The notes beneath the pieces were generated by a model. It saw only the letters and a program-made list of their open reading frames with translations, had not been told where the DNA came from and made no database searches. The position numbers were made by a program, and so were the translations under genes. Below are positions 1 through 8,092 of a stretch of 32,164 nt of DNA, piece by piece. The stretch's first letter is position 1. Each line of letters opens with the position of its first letter. The stretch is from Actinacidiphila acidipaludis. Lineage in GTDB: Bacteria; Actinomycetota; Actinomycetes; Streptomycetales; Streptomycetaceae. The DNA is taken from contig NZ_JAINZZ010000077.1 of NCBI RefSeq assembly GCF_019890725.1, positions 1-32,164 of the forward strand, read 5' to 3'.

Positions 1-29
1 TCGGAGGAGCACGGCCTGGCGGTGGCCGG

Positions 30-623
30 TCAGTCGGTACGGGTGAGCGCCGGGCCGGACCAGATGTCGATCACGATCTGCCGGCGCTGGGGCGCCACGG
101 CCGCCGCGCGGTTCGCGTAGTTCCGGTCGACCTGCGCCGCCTCGGCCGCGCTGGGCTTGGCGTTGGTGCACGACGTGCCGGGACCGTGGCCGGACATCAG
201 CTCCGAGCACGGGCCGCTGTAGTCGTCGAGCAGGCCGAAGATGTGCCCGGTCTCGTGCGCCGCGATCCGGGTCATGTCGTACCCCTCGGTGACGGCCTCC
301 TGCCCCAGCTGGACCTGGCCCTTGCTGCCGCCCGGGACGATCGGCCCCAGCGTCGTCTGGGGCCAGCCGCTCGTCGCCTTGTAGACGAAGTTCGCCGTGC
401 GCGATGAACTCGCCGGCTGCAGATGCACGTTGTGCACCGCGCTGTTCCAGTTCTGGACGCCCTGCGCGATGGCGCTCGCCCACTGCCCCGCCTGGCTCGC
501 GTCGTAGGTGAGCGTGACCACCGCCGTGGTCGCCCTGGGCGCCGACTGCGCCGCGGCGATCCCGGTGGTCGTGCCCAGCATGGCCGGTATCAGCGCCGCG
601 ACGGCGACTAATCGTTTGATCAT
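30..623 (-). CDS. Snapalysin-like secreted zinc metalloprotease (M7)
   Basis: Predicted small secreted neutral protease of the snapalysin family. The 197-aa product begins with a positively charged n-region and a hydrophobic stretch (about residues 4-24) ending in Ala-rich sequence, a Sec signal peptide. The zinc site HETGH lies at residues 123-127, followed by Gly130 and Asp133, giving the HExxHxxGxxD signature that defines snapalysins, in which Asp is the third ligand. Two cysteines (about 139 and 152) could form the disulfide known in this family. The size fits the short M7 prepropeptide form. The ATG at 623 is chosen because AAGGAGG lies 12 nt upstream; the reading frame stays open for 18 further codons but these precede the signal peptide. 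Characterised Streptomyces snapalysin genes have a divergent LysR activator gene; here the divergent neighbour is a membrane protein, so regulation is unknown. Confidence 0.9.
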   Translation of the reverse strand: MIKRLVAVAALIPAMLGTTTGIAAAQSAPRATTAVVTLTYDASQAGQWASAIAQGVQNWNSAVHNVHLQPASSSRTANFVYKATSGWPQTTLGPIVPGGSKGQVQLGQEAVTEGYDMTRIAAHETGHIFGLLDDYSGPCSELMSGHGPGTSCTNAKPSAAEAAQVDRNYANRAAAVAPQRRQIVIDIWSGPALTRTD

Positions 624-786
624 CAGACCCGTGCACCTCCTTGGCCTCAGTTGCCCGATAGGCCACAAGAGCACCACGACGCCGACGGCTCCACAAGTCC
701 CCGTGTTTCAAAAGGTGTTGGAAAGACGCGGCCGCCCGGCGCCGGACCCGTGTGCGCCGCCGTGTCCCGCCCGCCCCTCGGACGGA

Positions 787-818
787 GGAACCGTCCGGTT
801 CCCCCGCCCGGGCGGGGG
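787..818. repeat. Tandem palindromes upstream of the AI-2E-family gene
   Basis: An inverted repeat GGAACC-N4-GGTTCC (787-802) abuts and slightly overlaps a perfect 18-bp palindrome CCCCCGCCCGGGCGGGGG (801-818). Both lie in the 295-bp divergent spacer, about 100 bp before the GTG at 919. They could be an operator plus a hairpin in the leader. The function is unknown, and no clear -10/-35 pair was seen in this spacer. Confidence 0.5.
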
Positions 819-918
819 TAGACGCACGCACACGAGGCCGCGCCACAGGACGCGGCCCCGGGCAGCGCACCGCGCAAGCCGCCCGGGGGACGAACGCGCA
901 CGAAGGGGGGACCGGGCT

Positions 919-2112
919 GTGGCCGACACACCGGCCGGGACCGCCGGCACTTCCGACCCGGCCACCGACGCCGACGACGACTCCGGCACGACGGAAGCCG
1001 CCGGCGCCGCGGATGCCCCCGGCACGGCCGGGACCGCCGGACGGCCGCGCGACGAGCGGCCGGCGATCAAGATCAAGGGGTTCGGCGCCGGGCGGCGGTC
1101 CTGGTTCCAGATCGGCTTCGGGCTCGCGCTCGGCGCGACCCTGGCCTGGCTGCTGGTGCAGACCGTCCTCAAGCTCAGCGAACTGCTGACCCTGCTATTG
1201 CTCGCCGTCTTCATCGCGGTGAGCCTCGAACCGGTCGTCGCCGCGCTGAGCAGGCGCGGGCTGCGCCGGGGCGGGGCGGTCGCCGTCGTCGTGACCGGGA
1301 TCGCCGGCGTGCTCGCGGGGTTCGTGGCCCTGATCATCCCCCCGGTCAGCGACGCGGTGAACGCGCTCAGCGACGGCATTCCCCGCTGGCGGCGGCAACT
1401 GCACGACCACCACTCCACGCTGGGCCGGCTGGAGGACCGCTACCACATCATCGAGAAGGCGCAGGCGAAACTCGGCTCCGGCGGCGCCTCCCAGGTGGCC
1501 GGCGGGGTGCTCGGCGCCGGGCAGCTGGTCGTCAGCCTCATCACCTCCGCGGTCATCGTCATCACCGTGACCCTGTACGTGATGGCCGCGCTGCCCACGA
1601 TCAAGCAGTTCTGCTACCGCTTCGTGCCCGGCTCCCGGCGCACCGGGGTCGAGGCCGTCACCGAGGAGATCCTCGGACGCGTCGGGCGCTACATGCTCGG
1701 CAACATCGCCACCTCCGTGATCGCCGGCGTCGCCACGTTCCTGTGGTGCGAGGCGGTCGGCGTCCCGTACGGCGCGGCGCTGGGCTTCTTCGTGGCGCTG
1801 ATGGACATGGTGCCGGTCGTCGGTTCCACCGTGGGCGGCGTCGTGGTGAGCCTGGTGGCGCTGACCGTGTCCCTGCCCGTGGCCATCGCCACCGCAGCCT
1901 TCTACGTCGGCTTCCGCATCGCCGAGGACTACCTGATCATGCCGCGCGCCATGAAGTACGCCGTGGACGTCCACCCGGTGGTGACCGTGGTCGCCGTCCT
2001 GGCCGGCGGCTCGCTGCTGGGCATCATCGGCGGCCTGGTGGCGATCCCCATGGCCGTGGCCGTGGGGATCCTCCTCGACGAGTACGTCTTCCCGCGCACC
2101 GACGCGTCGTGA
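919..2112 (+). CDS. AI-2E family transporter-like membrane protein
   Basis: A 397-aa polytopic membrane protein of the AI-2E/UPF0118 family (PF01594). The first 45 residues are low-complexity, rich in Ala, Gly, Thr and Asp. Transmembrane segments follow at about residues 60-110, a soluble amphipathic stretch (RWRRQLHDHH to QAKLG), and then the typical C-terminal helix cluster with GAALGFFVALMDMVPVVG and a glycine-rich GGSLLGIIGGLVAIPMAV segment, the family's most conserved part. Members include exporters and antiporters; the substrate cannot be read from sequence. The GTG at 919 is preferred because a purine-rich GAAGGGGGG lies just upstream; the frame is open further up but the extra sequence is Arg/Pro-rich and not protein-like. 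It converges on the metallophosphoesterase gene with 74 bp between them. Confidence 0.85.
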   Translation: MADTPAGTAGTSDPATDADDDSGTTEAAGAADAPGTAGTAGRPRDERPAIKIKGFGAGRRSWFQIGFGLALGATLAWLLVQTVLKLSELLTLLLLAVFIAVSLEPVVAALSRRGLRRGGAVAVVVTGIAGVLAGFVALIIPPVSDAVNALSDGIPRWRRQLHDHHSTLGRLEDRYHIIEKAQAKLGSGGASQVAGGVLGAGQLVVSLITSAVIVITVTLYVMAALPTIKQFCYRFVPGSRRTGVEAVTEEILGRVGRYMLGNIATSVIAGVATFLWCEAVGVPYGAALGFFVALMDMVPVVGSTVGGVVVSLVALTVSLPVAIATAAFYVGFRIAEDYLIMPRAMKYAVDVHPVVTVVAVLAGGSLLGIIGGLVAIPMAVAVGILLDEYVFPRTDAS

Positions 2113-2186
2113 CGGCCGCCCGGCGGCCTCGGCCACGGCCCGGCTGTGCGCGGCTGCCGACGGCGGCCGACGGGCGGCCGACCGGG

Positions 2187-3788
2187 TCAGCCCTCGGGCG
2201 CCGACCGCGGATCCGGTGCCGGTGCCGCGTCGCCGGACGCCGCGGGCCGCGGTGACGGGACGTCACCGCCGCCGAGCGCGATGGTGAACTCGTCCTCCAC
2301 CGGCGGGTCGAGCTCCTGCGCGCGCATGCCGGTCGCGGCGAAGCACCGGATCCGGACGGAGCCGGGCGTCACGTCCAGCCGAAGGAAGTTCTTGAAAAAC
2401 GGCGGGCTGTAGGTCGCGCCCGCCGGGGAGACCCCCTTGGTCAGCGCGGTGTGCACCGGCAGCCGGGGAAGGAAGCGGCGGCGCCGCCGTCCGGGCGGGG
2501 GCGCCACCCCGAGCAGAGAGGCGACGAACCGCGTCCGCGCCGTGGGCCGTTCGTCGGTGGCGCGGACCGGGGCCACGCCGGTGCGTTCGGCGACCACCGC
2601 CGCGGCCTGCTCCGGGGTGAGTTCCAGCAGCCGCCGCATCCGCAGCCGGCGCCCGTAGAAGCGGCTGTAGAACGTCAGGGAGTCGCCGCGCATCGGATAG
2701 CAGCGGAAGTCGTCCTCGGTGACGCCGCCGATGCCGACGCGGGGAATGGTGTGGGTGGCGTGCATAAACGCGCCGCCGCCGCCGGAGACCACGTACTCGA
2801 TGCGCCGGCCGTCCACGTCCACCGGGTAGTGCTGGTAGTTGTGGATGTCACCGCCGATCGCCGCGACGAAGTGGTGGGCGGGGTCGCGCACGATGTCGTC
2901 GACGGTCCCGCCGCCCTCGATCGCGCACGGGTGGTGCTCGCCGTCGACGTAGATCGGGGAGCCGGTCAGCAGGATCTTGGGACGCGGCCCCTGGGCCACC
3001 CGCCGCAGCCAGGCGCCCTGTTCGGCGTCGATGGTACCGAGCAGGCCGGTGTCGATGCCGATCAGCCGCAGCGGCCCGGTGTCCATCGCCCAGTAAGGAC
3101 CGGGCTGGCTCGCCGCCTGCGACGGCGCGGACCGCATCAGGCGGGCCCGGTCGATCAGCGCGTCGTCCGGGGTGTCCGGCGCCGCCCACAGCAGGTCGCG
3201 CCACCAACCGCGGGACGGGAAACGGGACTTCCGGCGGGGCGGCAGCGCGGGCGTGCGGCAGAAGACCCGCATGAACCCGGTGAGCCCGTCGTACCAGTCG
3301 TGGTTGCCCGGGATCGCGTAGATCGGCGCGTCGTAGTCCTGGTAGGGACGGAAGAACTTCTCCGGGTACTCGTTCCCGGTGCCCACCGGATAGAGGACGT
3401 CGCTGCACACGACGGCGAAGCGGGTGCCCTCCCCCGCCTTCAGCAGCCCCGGCACCACCGCGTACTGCGGCCCGTCGCCCTCACCGGTGTCGCCCATCAC
3501 GACGAACGAGAAGGTGTCGCCGTCCTCCCGCTCGATGAGCAGGTCGGCGTCCGCCTCACCCCGCTCGGTCTGCGCCCGCACCCAGCGCTGCCGGTCCGCG
3601 CCGGTCGGGTCGCCGAACATCGAGGCGAGGGGGCCGTTGCGGGCCCGCCACAGGGTGCGCGGGTCGAGCCACGACAGTTTGACGACGTGTTCGGGCATCA
3701 ACTCGCGGTATGTGCCCGGGTCTTGCTGCTGCCAGCCGGCGCCGGCCGATGTCTCTCGTGATGATGCCGCCACCGGCGCACTGTACAT
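2187..3788 (-). CDS. Calcineurin-like metallophosphoesterase
   Basis: A 533-aa protein (from the chosen start) with the calcineurin-like phosphoesterase fold (PF00149). Metal-site motifs appear in order: VVMGDTGEGD (about residues 97-106), VVCSDVLYP, PGNHDWYDG (about 160-168), and later GGDIHNYQHY with the metal-binding His residues. These establish a dinuclear metal phosphohydrolase; the substrate is not evident. No signal peptide or clear membrane helix was seen, so it is probably cytoplasmic. The C-terminal 200 residues are family-specific. The frame stays open to 3998, but the extra 70 residues come from translation of an intergenic repeat (a RRRFRTAP-like peptide also appears from the opposite repeat arm), so that start is rejected. 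The ATG at 3788 is preferred; the ATG at 3698 is an alternative. Neither has a strong Shine-Dalgarno sequence. Confidence 0.85.
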   Translation of the reverse strand: MYSAPVAASSRETSAGAGWQQQDPGTYRELMPEHVVKLSWLDPRTLWRARNGPLASMFGDPTGADRQRWVRAQTERGEADADLLIEREDGDTFSFVVMGDTGEGDGPQYAVVPGLLKAGEGTRFAVVCSDVLYPVGTGNEYPEKFFRPYQDYDAPIYAIPGNHDWYDGLTGFMRVFCRTPALPPRRKSRFPSRGWWRDLLWAAPDTPDDALIDRARLMRSAPSQAASQPGPYWAMDTGPLRLIGIDTGLLGTIDAEQGAWLRRVAQGPRPKILLTGSPIYVDGEHHPCAIEGGGTVDDIVRDPAHHFVAAIGGDIHNYQHYPVDVDGRRIEYVVSGGGGAFMHATHTIPRVGIGGVTEDDFRCYPMRGDSLTFYSRFYGRRLRMRRLLELTPEQAAAVVAERTGVAPVRATDERPTARTRFVASLLGVAPPPGRRRRRFLPRLPVHTALTKGVSPAGATYSPPFFKNFLRLDVTPGSVRIRCFAATGMRAQELDPPVEDEFTIALGGGDVPSPRPAASGDAAPAPDPRSAPEG

Positions 3789-3880
3789 CGTCGGCGTGCG
3801 GTTCCGGCTCCGCCTGAGGTTCCCCGGTCCGGCCTCCGGGCTGCCCCGAGCCGCCGTCGCCGTCCTCCGCCCGGTGGGTG

Positions 3881-4386
3881 GTTGCTCGCGCTGGGGGCAC
3901 CTACCGGACGAAGTCTGGGGGACCCCGCGCCCCTGGTATCGCTTGCCGTTCGTCCACGTGTCGGGGGCAGTCCGGAAGCGTCTCCTCGGACTGTGCATGG
4001 CGGCTACTTACGAGGTGGCTGGTCGGGCAGCAGTGAAAGTGGCCGCACGGGGTGTCACCGGAGTACCCCGGTACTGCCCAGGCGGCCCCATGGACCACCA
4101 AGGGGGTGGGGAGGAAGCGCTCCCCGCAAGGACTTGTGCACACACCCGCCCAGCCCCCTCGGAAAAACGGTCACGCACAAGTCCGAGGAGACGCTTCCGG
4201 ACTGCCCCCAACGTGCGGACGAACGGCACGTGATTCAGGGGCGCGAGGAACTGCGCGAACAGCCACGACGGCGCAGCAGGCGGCGACGCACCGCAAGGGG
4301 CAGGACAGGCCCCGCCAGGGGCGCGAGGTCCCCCAGACTTCGTCCGGGAGGTGCCCCCAGCGCAACAAGCCACAACGCACCGCAAG
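3881..4386. repeat. Mosaic of inverted Streptomyces-type intergenic repeats
   Basis: The 729-bp gap 3789-4517 has no convincing gene but holds a structured repeat. Module A (3888-3924, core GGACGAAGTCTGGGGGACC) recurs inverted at 4327-4366. Module B (3926-3992, core AGTCCGGAAGCGTCTCCTCG) recurs inverted at 4180-4245. On the left A and B are contiguous; on the right they are split by about 80 bp that begins with GAACTGCGCGAACAGCCACG, a sequence I recognise as recurrent between Streptomyces genes. A short direct repeat ACGCACCGCAAG occurs at 4286-4297 and 4375-4386. No transposase is present, so this is either a non-autonomous MITE-like element or stacked intergenic repeats. Confidence 0.8.
4106..4127. 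terminator. Hairpin in the centre of the repeat mosaic
   Basis: GGGGAG (4108-4113) and CTCCCC (4120-4125) form a 6-bp stem with loop GAAGCG, extendable by one wobble and one G-C pair. It lies between the two inverted repeat arms. There is no T-tract. It may be a factor-independent terminator of the GC-rich actinobacterial kind or simply part of the repeat element. Confidence 0.35.
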
Positions 4387-4517
4387 ACGGCGAACAAGGC
4401 CCGGGGGCACCCCCGAATCCGTACCGGGCTACCGGGCTGGAAGCCGATCCGCGTTGCCGCCCGTGCAGCGGGCATACGAGGAGAGTGACCGAGGGTGACT
4501 ATCGACAGGAGGTAGAT

Positions 4518-4826
4518 GTGGCCACCTACGTCATCGCCATTCCCGGTACCTTCACCGAGGGCCTCTCCGGCTCATCGCACAGCGCACTGCGCCGTGAGCT
4601 CGCCCCGCGGCACACGGAGCTGAGCCGGAGCGAGGGCCTCGACCTGCTCACGGTCAACGACGACAACACCTTCGCTGTCCGTCTGGAGGTGGAGGCCCCG
4701 GACCGTTACGAGGCCAAGCTGAAGGCGACCGACCTCGTCGCCACCGCCCTGCGCGAGGCGGGGATCCCCGAGGACCAGGCTCCGCTGGGCCCCGCGGCCG
4801 TCACCGGCATGGACGGCGAGGACTGA
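4518..4826 (+). CDS. Conserved-looking hypothetical protein (102 aa)
   Basis: A small soluble protein with no recognised domain. It starts with MATYVIAIPGTF, a beta-strand-like opening, and has an alternating strand/helix pattern, including a charged helix around DRYEAKLKATDLVATALREAG and an acidic tail ending DGED. There is no signal peptide or membrane segment. The GTG at 4518 is firmly supported by AGGAGG (4507-4512) 5 nt upstream; the overlapping ATG at 4516 is in another frame and does not give a protein-like product. The long open frame upstream runs through the intergenic repeats and is not coding. It converges on the TetR gene with only 8 bp between stop codons. Confidence 0.75.
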   Translation: MATYVIAIPGTFTEGLSGSSHSALRRELAPRHTELSRSEGLDLLTVNDDNTFAVRLEVEAPDRYEAKLKATDLVATALREAGIPEDQAPLGPAAVTGMDGED

Positions 4827-4834
4827 CTGCTCGG

Positions 4835-5407
4835 CTACCGCAGCAGCACCTCGAAGACGGTCCGGAAGAACGCGTCCACGGGCGCGGCCGACTTGTCGGC
4901 CCGCGTCGCGATGAGCGCGCCTTCCCAGGCGCTCAGGACGAACAGTGCCGTGGCCCCGGCGTCGAGGCCGGGGTTCAGGTCGCCCGCGTCCTGGGCCTCG
5001 ACGAGCACCTGCCGGATCAGGTCCGCCCAGCGGTCGAAACCGTCCTTGACCGCGCGCCTGATCTCCTCGTTGTGGTCGGCGACCTCGGCGCCGAGGTTGC
5101 CGACCAGGCATCCGCGCACGAACCCGTTGTCCACGGTGTCCCTGCTCAGGAAGTCGAAGTGGGCCCGCAGCCGGTCCAGCGGGGGCCGGCCCTCTTCCGT
5201 GAGCATCTCGAACCGCAGAGAGGCCGCGTAGCGGCGCAGGGCCTCCAGGGCGCTCTCGTCCTTGCTCGCGAAGTGGTTGTAGAACGAGCCCTTGGGAACC
5301 CCGGCGGCCGTGGTGATGTCGCTGATGCCCGTAGCGTTGAAGCCGCGCGCGTGGAACTGCTGGAAGGCCGCCTGCGCGATGTCCTCCCGCTTGGACGCTC
5401 GTCCCAT
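4835..5407 (-). CDS. TetR family transcriptional repressor
   Basis: A 190-aa TetR-type regulator. The N-terminal DNA-binding domain is classical: SKREDIAQAAFQQFHARGF, then a helix-turn-helix at about residues 28-48 containing GISDITTAAGVPKGSFYNHF, followed by SKDE. The C-terminal all-helical ligand domain resembles the TetR_C groups of AcuR/NemR-like regulators (the stretch GCLVGNLGAEVADHNEEIRRAV is typical). The ATG at 5407 is chosen because it gives the standard spacing to the helix-turn-helix and has AGAAGGTGGG just upstream. The gene is divergent from the zinc alcohol dehydrogenase and a similar GACCGG(T/C)C palindrome lies before each, so it very probably represses itself and the dehydrogenase in response to an electrophile, aldehyde or related small molecule. 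That inducer class is inference. Confidence 0.92.
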   Translation of the reverse strand: MGRASKREDIAQAAFQQFHARGFNATGISDITTAAGVPKGSFYNHFASKDESALEALRRYAASLRFEMLTEEGRPPLDRLRAHFDFLSRDTVDNGFVRGCLVGNLGAEVADHNEEIRRAVKDGFDRWADLIRQVLVEAQDAGDLNPGLDAGATALFVLSAWEGALIATRADKSAAPVDAFFRTVFEVLLR

Positions 5408-5457
5408 CGTTCCCACCTTCTGCCTGCCGGGCCGGTGACCTCGGGGCTCAACTGAGA

Positions 5458-5467
5458 TGACCGGCCA
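5458..5467. promoter_or_regulatory. Putative TetR operator near the regulator gene
   Basis: TGACCGGCCA within GATGACCGGCCATAT is an imperfect palindrome 51-60 bp before the TetR start. It matches the site before the dehydrogenase (ATGACCGGYC core, read on one strand or the other), which supports a shared operator. TetR operators of this symmetric type are common, but binding is not shown. Confidence 0.5.
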
Positions 5468-5583
5468 TATTGGGATCCTCCCAGCATACCGGACCCGGCA
5501 GTCCCTCCCGGACGGAGCGGCGACGGGTGGACGTGACCAGCGGCACGGCGGAGGCCGGGCCGCCATGCCCTACTCTCTAAGAC

Positions 5584-5591
5584 GACCGGTC
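5584..5591. promoter_or_regulatory. Putative TetR operator near the dehydrogenase gene
   Basis: A perfect palindrome GACCGGTC inside GACGACCGGTCATT lies 61-68 bp before the dehydrogenase ATG. It resembles the site in front of the divergent TetR gene. It is likely the operator through which the repressor controls the dehydrogenase promoter. Confidence 0.55.
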
Positions 5592-5651
5592 ATTTATTGC
5601 CTGTGAGGTCCGGCGCCGAAACTGTGCGCCGGCGAGCGTGAAGGAGCAGTC

Positions 5652-6668
5652 ATGTCCACTTACCGGGCCTTCGAGGCCACCGGCGTCCGCAACCTGAAGC
5701 TGGTGGAACGCGAGCTGGTCGATCCCGCGCCGGGGCAGGTGCGCCTGCGCGTGGAGACCTGCGGCGTCTGCCACACCGACGTCCTGGCCGTGGAGGGACT
5801 GCGCGGCGACCCCGCGCAGCCCGTCGTTCCGGGCCACGAGATCGTCGGCGTCATCGACGCGGTGGGGGCCGGCGTGACCGCCTGGCAGCCCGGTGACCGC
5901 GTCGGCGTCGGCTTCCTGAACGGCCAGTGCGGCGAGTGCGAGCCCTGCCGCCGCGGCGACTTCGTCAACTGCCGCCACCAGGAGCAGACCGGCACCACGA
6001 TCGACGGCGGATACGCCGAGGTGGCGTACGCCCGCGCCAGCGGTCTGGTGCGCGTTCCCGAGGGCATGCCGGCCGTGGACGCGGCCCCGCTGCTCTGCGC
6101 GGGCCTGACCACGTTCATCGCCCTCCAGCGGGGGCCGGCCCGCGCCGGATCCCTGGTCGCCGTCCAGGGCATAGGCGGCCTCGGCCACCTGGCCCTGCAG
6201 TACGCGCGCAGCCTCGGCCACCGGGTCGCCGCCGTGGCCCGCGGCAAGGACAAGGAGGGGGCCGCGCGGGAGCTGGGCGCCCACGAGTACATCGACAGCA
6301 CCACCACCGATCCCGGCGCCGCACTGAGCGCCCTGGGCGGCGCCTCCGTCATCGTCGCCACCGCGTCCAGCGGCGCCTCGATGAACCCCCTGGTCAGCGG
6401 CCTGGCCCCGAACGGCAGGCTGGTCGTCGTCGGCGCCGCGCCCGACCCGCTGACCGTCGCCACCCCCGACCTGATCTTCGGCACCCGGTCCATCACGGGC
6501 AGCCTGACCGGCTCGTCCATCGAGAACGAGGACAACCTCGCCTTCAGCCTGGCCCACGGCATCCGCCCCAGCGTCGAGGTCATGCCCTTCGAGCGTGCCC
6601 TGGAGGCCTACAAACACATGCTGTCCGGCAAGGCGCGCTTCCGCGTGGTACTCGACACCGCGGCCTGA
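5652..6668 (+). CDS. Zinc-dependent alcohol dehydrogenase (MDR family)
   Basis: A 338-aa medium-chain dehydrogenase/reductase oxidising alcohols or reducing aldehydes with NAD(P). Catalytic zinc ligands are visible: Cys40 in CGVCHTD, His62 with Glu63 in GHE, and Cys149 in LLCAG. The structural zinc cysteines are at 93, 96, 99 and 107 (CGECEPCRRGDFVNC). The Rossmann motif GIGGLG is at 173-178. Length and motif order match the yeast-like AdhP/Adh subgroup (338-345 aa). The ATG at 5652 follows GAAGGAG. The gene is divergent from the TetR repressor, with an operator-like palindrome upstream, so it is probably the regulated target. A strong hairpin lies immediately after the stop codon. Confidence 0.93.
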   Translation: MSTYRAFEATGVRNLKLVERELVDPAPGQVRLRVETCGVCHTDVLAVEGLRGDPAQPVVPGHEIVGVIDAVGAGVTAWQPGDRVGVGFLNGQCGECEPCRRGDFVNCRHQEQTGTTIDGGYAEVAYARASGLVRVPEGMPAVDAAPLLCAGLTTFIALQRGPARAGSLVAVQGIGGLGHLALQYARSLGHRVAAVARGKDKEGAARELGAHEYIDSTTTDPGAALSALGGASVIVATASSGASMNPLVSGLAPNGRLVVVGAAPDPLTVATPDLIFGTRSITGSLTGSSIENEDNLAFSLAHGIRPSVEVMPFERALEAYKHMLSGKARFRVVLDTAA

Positions 6669-6677
6669 GGCACCGAC

Positions 6678-6708
6678 GGTGCCGGGCGGGCCACCCCCGC
6701 CCGGCACC
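6678..6708. terminator. Strong hairpin terminator after the alcohol dehydrogenase gene
   Basis: GGTGCCGGGCGGG (6678-6690) pairs perfectly with CCCGCCCGGCACC (6696-6708), a 13-bp stem with a 5-nt loop CCACC, starting 9 nt after the stop codon. There is no T-tract, as is usual for high-GC actinobacterial terminators. Confidence 0.75.
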
Positions 6709-6868
6709 TACCGGCTCGCCCCGGCGCGGGCCGCCCGTCCCCACCAAGACGCCTGGCCCCCCTCCCGGCCGCGTGACACCAGGCCGGGGAGACACCCCGC
6801 CCCGCCCTCAGACCCCTGCGAACGTCATCCCTCGCCGCCCGACGGCCCAGCACCCCCAGGGTTCCCCC

Positions 6869-7924
6869 ATGACCGTTGCCGGACCCGACGCCCTCGCGGC
6901 GACGGACCCCACCTCCCCGCCGCACGAGAACGCCGGCTCCCCCACCCGCGCCGCAGCCGGACACCCCTCCGACGGCCACCAGCACCGCGCCGCCCGCATC
7001 AACCTGATGTCCGTCTCCCTCGGCACCGCGGGGCTGGGCGGCGCCTGGCAGGCCGCGGCGACCACGCACCCGGCCGCCCTGCCCGTCAGCGACGCGCTCT
7101 ACGTCGCCTCGGGCCTGATCTGGCTGCTCCTGCTGGCCCAGTACCTGCGCCACGGCGGAACCAGGTGGCGGCACCTGCGCCACGACATCAGCCACCCCGC
7201 CCAGGGCTTCGCCCTCGCCTACGTCCCCATCATCGGCATCCTCATCACCGGCCACTTCTCCCGCTTCGGGCACGAAGGAGCCCGCTGGGCCTACGCCGTC
7301 CTCACCGTCCTCGCGGCCCTGATCGCCGCCCGCCTGCTGGCCCACTGGCTCACCGGCGGCCTCACCTCGGCGGTGCTGCACCCGGGTCTGCTCCTGCCTG
7401 TGTCCTCCGCGCCCTTCATCGCCAGCGCGACCGCCTCGACCCTGGGCCTGCACGCCGTCGCACAAGGGGCGTTCGCCGTCGGCATGCTCTACTGGCTGGC
7501 GTTCGGCACCGTCATCCTCGGCGCCCTGGTCACCAGGGGACCGCTGCCCGCCCCCGCACGGCCGGCGCTCACCGTCCTGGCCATTCCACCCGCCACCGGC
7601 GGCATCGCCTGGATCGCGGCCCACCGCGGCGTCGTCGACCCGGTGGCGCACGGCTTCGCCGGGATCCTCCTCTTCACCCTCCTGCTGCTCGCCTTCCTCG
7701 GCCCCGATCTGCGCGGGCGTCCCTTCCATCCCGGCCTGTGGGTCTTCAGTTTCCCGCTGGCGGCGAGCAGCACCTTCGCCATCCGTCTGATCACGGGAAC
7801 ACACCCGCGGACCCAACCGGCCCTCACCTGGGCGGTGGTGGCCGTCGCCACCGCGGGCATCACCGCACTCGCCGCGGCAACCGCCGCCTACGCGCTGCGC
7901 CGCACGCGCGGCGCTCGTCGGTAG
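6869..7924 (+). CDS. TDT/SLAC1-like anion or C4-dicarboxylate transporter
   Basis: A 351-aa integral membrane protein with about ten hydrophobic segments beginning near residue 48, after a polar Pro/His-rich N-terminus. The segment order and motifs resemble the tellurite-resistance/dicarboxylate transporter (TDT) family, which includes TehA, plant SLAC1 and yeast Mae1: a first helix MSVSLGTAGLGGAWQ (the family's GTGGLA-like first helix), HDISHPAQGFALAYVPI, and a central FGTVILGALVTRG. In TehA/SLAC1 a conserved Phe gates the pore; I did not assign it here. The substrate is unknown. The ATG at 6869 has only a weak AGGG upstream. The gene converges on the VOC gene with a long hairpin between them. 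Confidence 0.75.
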   Translation: MTVAGPDALAATDPTSPPHENAGSPTRAAAGHPSDGHQHRAARINLMSVSLGTAGLGGAWQAAATTHPAALPVSDALYVASGLIWLLLLAQYLRHGGTRWRHLRHDISHPAQGFALAYVPIIGILITGHFSRFGHEGARWAYAVLTVLAALIAARLLAHWLTGGLTSAVLHPGLLLPVSSAPFIASATASTLGLHAVAQGAFAVGMLYWLAFGTVILGALVTRGPLPAPARPALTVLAIPPATGGIAWIAAHRGVVDPVAHGFAGILLFTLLLLAFLGPDLRGRPFHPGLWVFSFPLAASSTFAIRLITGTHPRTQPALTWAVVAVATAGITALAAATAAYALRRTRGARR

Positions 7925-7981
7925 GACGGCACGGGCCGGACCCCGGCAGGCGGCGTCCTGAGCCGCGCGTGGCGGGCGCAT

Positions 7982-8030
7982 GACCGTGGCCACAACAGCA
8001 ACCGTGCGGCCCGCTGTTGTCGCCACGGTC
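7982..8030. terminator. Bidirectional hairpin terminator
   Basis: GACCGTGGC (7982-7990) plus ACAACAGC (7992-7999) pair with GCTGTTGT (8013-8020) plus GCCACGGTC (8022-8030): a 17-bp stem with one C/C mismatch and a 13-nt loop. It sits between the convergent transporter and VOC genes and can serve both. Confidence 0.75.
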
Positions 8031-8092
8031 GGCCGGCAGGGAGGTCGTTAGAGCCCACCGGATTCGGAGGCGCTTGCACCCGTTATTTTGCG

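Noticed and set aside
508..918. Long upstream extension of the AI-2E-family frame
   Set aside because: It overlaps the snapalysin gene and reads as Arg/Pro-rich sequence; a purine-rich ribosome site supports the GTG at 919.
3789..3998. 70-residue N-terminal extension of the metallophosphoesterase
   Set aside because: It is translated from the left arm of an intergenic inverted repeat; a very similar peptide appears from the opposite arm, so it is not protein-coding.
3881..4386. Insertion sequence or transposon
   Set aside because: Inverted repeats are present but there is no transposase frame and no evident target duplication, so only a repeat mosaic is claimed.
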